Shown here piece by piece: positions 62,851 through 64,000 of a stretch of DNA of 64,000 nucleotides. The translations under genes and the position numbers were made by a program. A model generated the notes under the pieces. It saw only the letters and a list, made by a program, of their open reading frames with translations. It did no database searches and was not told where the DNA came from. The stretch's first letter is position 1, and each line of letters starts with the position of its first letter. This DNA comes from CAVWDU01 sp963753815 (GTDB taxonomy: Bacteria; Pseudomonadota; Gammaproteobacteria; Pseudomonadales; Halieaceae): NCBI GenBank assembly GCA_963753815.1, contig CAVWDU010000003.1, forward strand, positions 558,001 through 622,000. Reading direction: 5' to 3'.

Positions 62851-63720
62851 CTAGATGCGGATCTCATCGACACCCACAATCGACGTGCCGGAACCCCCCT
62901 TCTGGGCGTAGAACTTCCAATTCGTTCCACCGCCGAAGCCTATGACATGAGTGTAGCTCGTCGTGTAGTCTCGCTTGCCGTACAAGGTCACTCCCGGGAT
63001 GTTCCAGCCTGCGACCTTGTCCTGCAAGACGTTGCCGTCGCCCGTTGGCTGCAAATGCGTGGCAGACACGCCAGCCTGCTTTCGAATCACATACGTGCAC
63101 GCCGTTAACATCCCAGTAACGACAACATTCCCCTGCAGGGGAACCAGCTTGTTAGTAACGTCAGCTGCATTCATCGGATTAAAGTTCTTGTGCATCGCTA
63201 TCGACATCGTGTTGAGCATCTTCGCCCCATACTTACACTTTACATCCGACGTGAGCTTGTACCCGGCGATGGGAAACCCCAAAGGGGCCGGACCCAAGAG
63301 CTGGTCTTCAAAGATCAGGTCACCGGAATCAACTATCATGTAGAACGTTTTTGGGCCATCGCCATCGCCTGCGATCGAGATACGGTGTTTGCGCAGGAAG
63401 GAGGATGGATTGTTCAGCATCTCATCCCGGGCGCGCTTCGACTGGCAATGGTTGAAGATTCGCAGGCCCGAATCTGGCGCACGGACGTTCGCTTCGGTCT
63501 TGACGTAATTGATGAGCTTTATCATCGCATCTTTACGAACGGTTTGTACCCAGTTTGACTTGGAGGCATACCAGTCCAATATAGCGTTGGTCAATGCGTA
63601 TAAAGCCTGTTTCGACTTGACGTTGTTATAGTTTTCAAGAGCCCGGTCGACCGCTTTCAGCTTTCCACTCCGAACTTTCTTGTTCCCTTCTGACTCTGTT
63701 TTGAATTTGGCTGCGTCCAA
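62851..63720 (-). CDS. Candidate CNF-like deamidase (effector-like) protein
   Basis: A 289-residue protein with no signal peptide, starting TTG after GGGAGCAGG. Residues about 17-80 form a helical N-terminal module (LKAVDRALENY ... ALTNAILDWYASK) of a kind I associate with the start of secreted effector or toxin proteins. The C-terminal half has the strand VTGMLTACTYVIRK with C208, then ATHLQPTG with H222, followed by glycine-rich beta strands (HVIGFGGGTNWKFY). The LxxCT ... H spacing of 14 residues is like the Cys/His pair of CNF1, DNT and CheD-type glutamine deamidases. No named family is recognised; the call is inference. Confidence 0.35.
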   Translation of the reverse strand: MDAAKFKTESEGNKKVRSGKLKAVDRALENYNNVKSKQALYALTNAILDWYASKSNWVQTVRKDAMIKLINYVKTEANVRAPDSGLRIFNHCQSKRARDEMLNNPSSFLRKHRISIAGDGDGPKTFYMIVDSGDLIFEDQLLGPAPLGFPIAGYKLTSDVKCKYGAKMLNTMSIAMHKNFNPMNAADVTNKLVPLQGNVVVTGMLTACTYVIRKQAGVSATHLQPTGDGNVLQDKVAGWNIPGVTLYGKRDYTTSYTHVIGFGGGTNWKFYAQKGGSGTSIVGVDEIRI

Positions 63721-64000
63721 AGTGACCTGCTCCCTAATGAATGGTAGGCACGCCGCGAACAGAAGTCCGCAAGCATTCTCTAAAGAGTAATCGTTGCCTC
63801 GTACTGCGCGGAATTTTACAGTAACAATTGGTTCATTCCCCAGGCGAAAGAAACAACAAGCGAAGCACCGGAAAACCGAAGGGTTCGGGCATCAGCTTGT
63901 GCTCTGGTCTTCCAAGCTGCCGTTGGTAGCGGAAAGAACATCCAAACCACTCTTCCTCGATTTATTCTAGTCTATATCATTCACTGAGTCGTTCTACGAA
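63721..64000. other. Right end of window, no gene seen
   Basis: This low-GC stretch is upstream of the minus-strand deamidase-like gene and may hold its promoter (TAAAAT-like boxes near 63.8 kb), but I see no convincing -35/-10 pair and no open frame of note. The window ends here, so a gene beginning beyond 64 kb cannot be excluded. Confidence 0.4.

Overview
The window reads as a chromosomal segment of a high-GC gammaproteobacterium. Gene content and order (trpE..trpG-trpD-trpC, crp/vfr with an OsmC neighbour and coq7, murU-amgK divergent from lptD-surA, and cca-folK-folB-tsaD|rpsU-yqeY-dnaG-rpoD-tRNA-Ile2) follow the Pseudomonas/Cellvibrio-type layout. A marine Halieaceae-like member of that broad group is my best guess. 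The species cannot be fixed from sequence reading alone.

Layout. (1) 0-2.3 kb: pentapeptide-repeat protein, a repeat-rich gap, a DUF2333 membrane protein and a periplasmic copper chaperone. (2) 2.4-12.7 kb, + strand: dsbD, aroQ-accB-accC, prmA, dusB-fis-purH, purD and coq7 (thiol redox, shikimate, fatty-acid and purine synthesis, ubiquinone). (3) 12.7-21.6 kb: OsmC protein and crp, then a minus-strand block with trpE, a methyltransferase, trpG-trpD-trpC, rpe and the cell-wall recycling pair amgK-murU. (4) 21.7-25.5 kb: lptD-surA, outer-membrane biogenesis. (5) 25.6-49.6 kb: a large surface-polysaccharide locus that interrupts the usual lptD-surA-pdxA-rsmA-apaG-apaH order, leaving pdxA stranded inside it. 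It holds an ABC-2 exporter, two Wzx-type flippases, a Wzy-like polymerase, a polyprenyl-phosphate sugar transferase, wecB-wecC and a WecG/TagA transferase (a ManNAcA route), several glycosyl- and methyltransferases, a sulfotransferase, and a coupled three-gene module with a PqqD-like/glycosyltransferase fusion next to a secreted protein with a long structured leader. (6) 49.7-60.6 kb: rsmA-apaG-apaH, cca, folK-folB-tsaD, the macromolecular-synthesis group rpsU-yqeY-dnaG-rpoD, and a tRNA-Ile2(CAT). (7) 60.6-64 kb: directly after the tRNA the base composition drops and the content becomes accessory: a HEPN-like protein, broken genes (a Cys-rich repeat protein and a membrane segment upstream of a thermonuclease), an inverted repeat, and a protein with a Cys/His arrangement like CNF-type glutamine deamidases.

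How it fits together. The housekeeping blocks are ordinary operons with short spacing or ATGA overlaps. The polysaccharide locus looks able to make an acidic (ManNAcA), possibly sulfated and methylated glycan, with genes for both Wzx/Wzy-type and ABC-type export. Two related palindromic repeat elements, each next to copies of a 14-base repeat, lie in two convergent intergenic gaps 53 kb apart and look like a small non-autonomous repeat family. The most novel-looking items are this repeat family, the PqqD/glycosyltransferase module with its leader-bearing secreted neighbour, and the tRNA-adjacent accessory tail with the deamidase-like and HEPN-like proteins.
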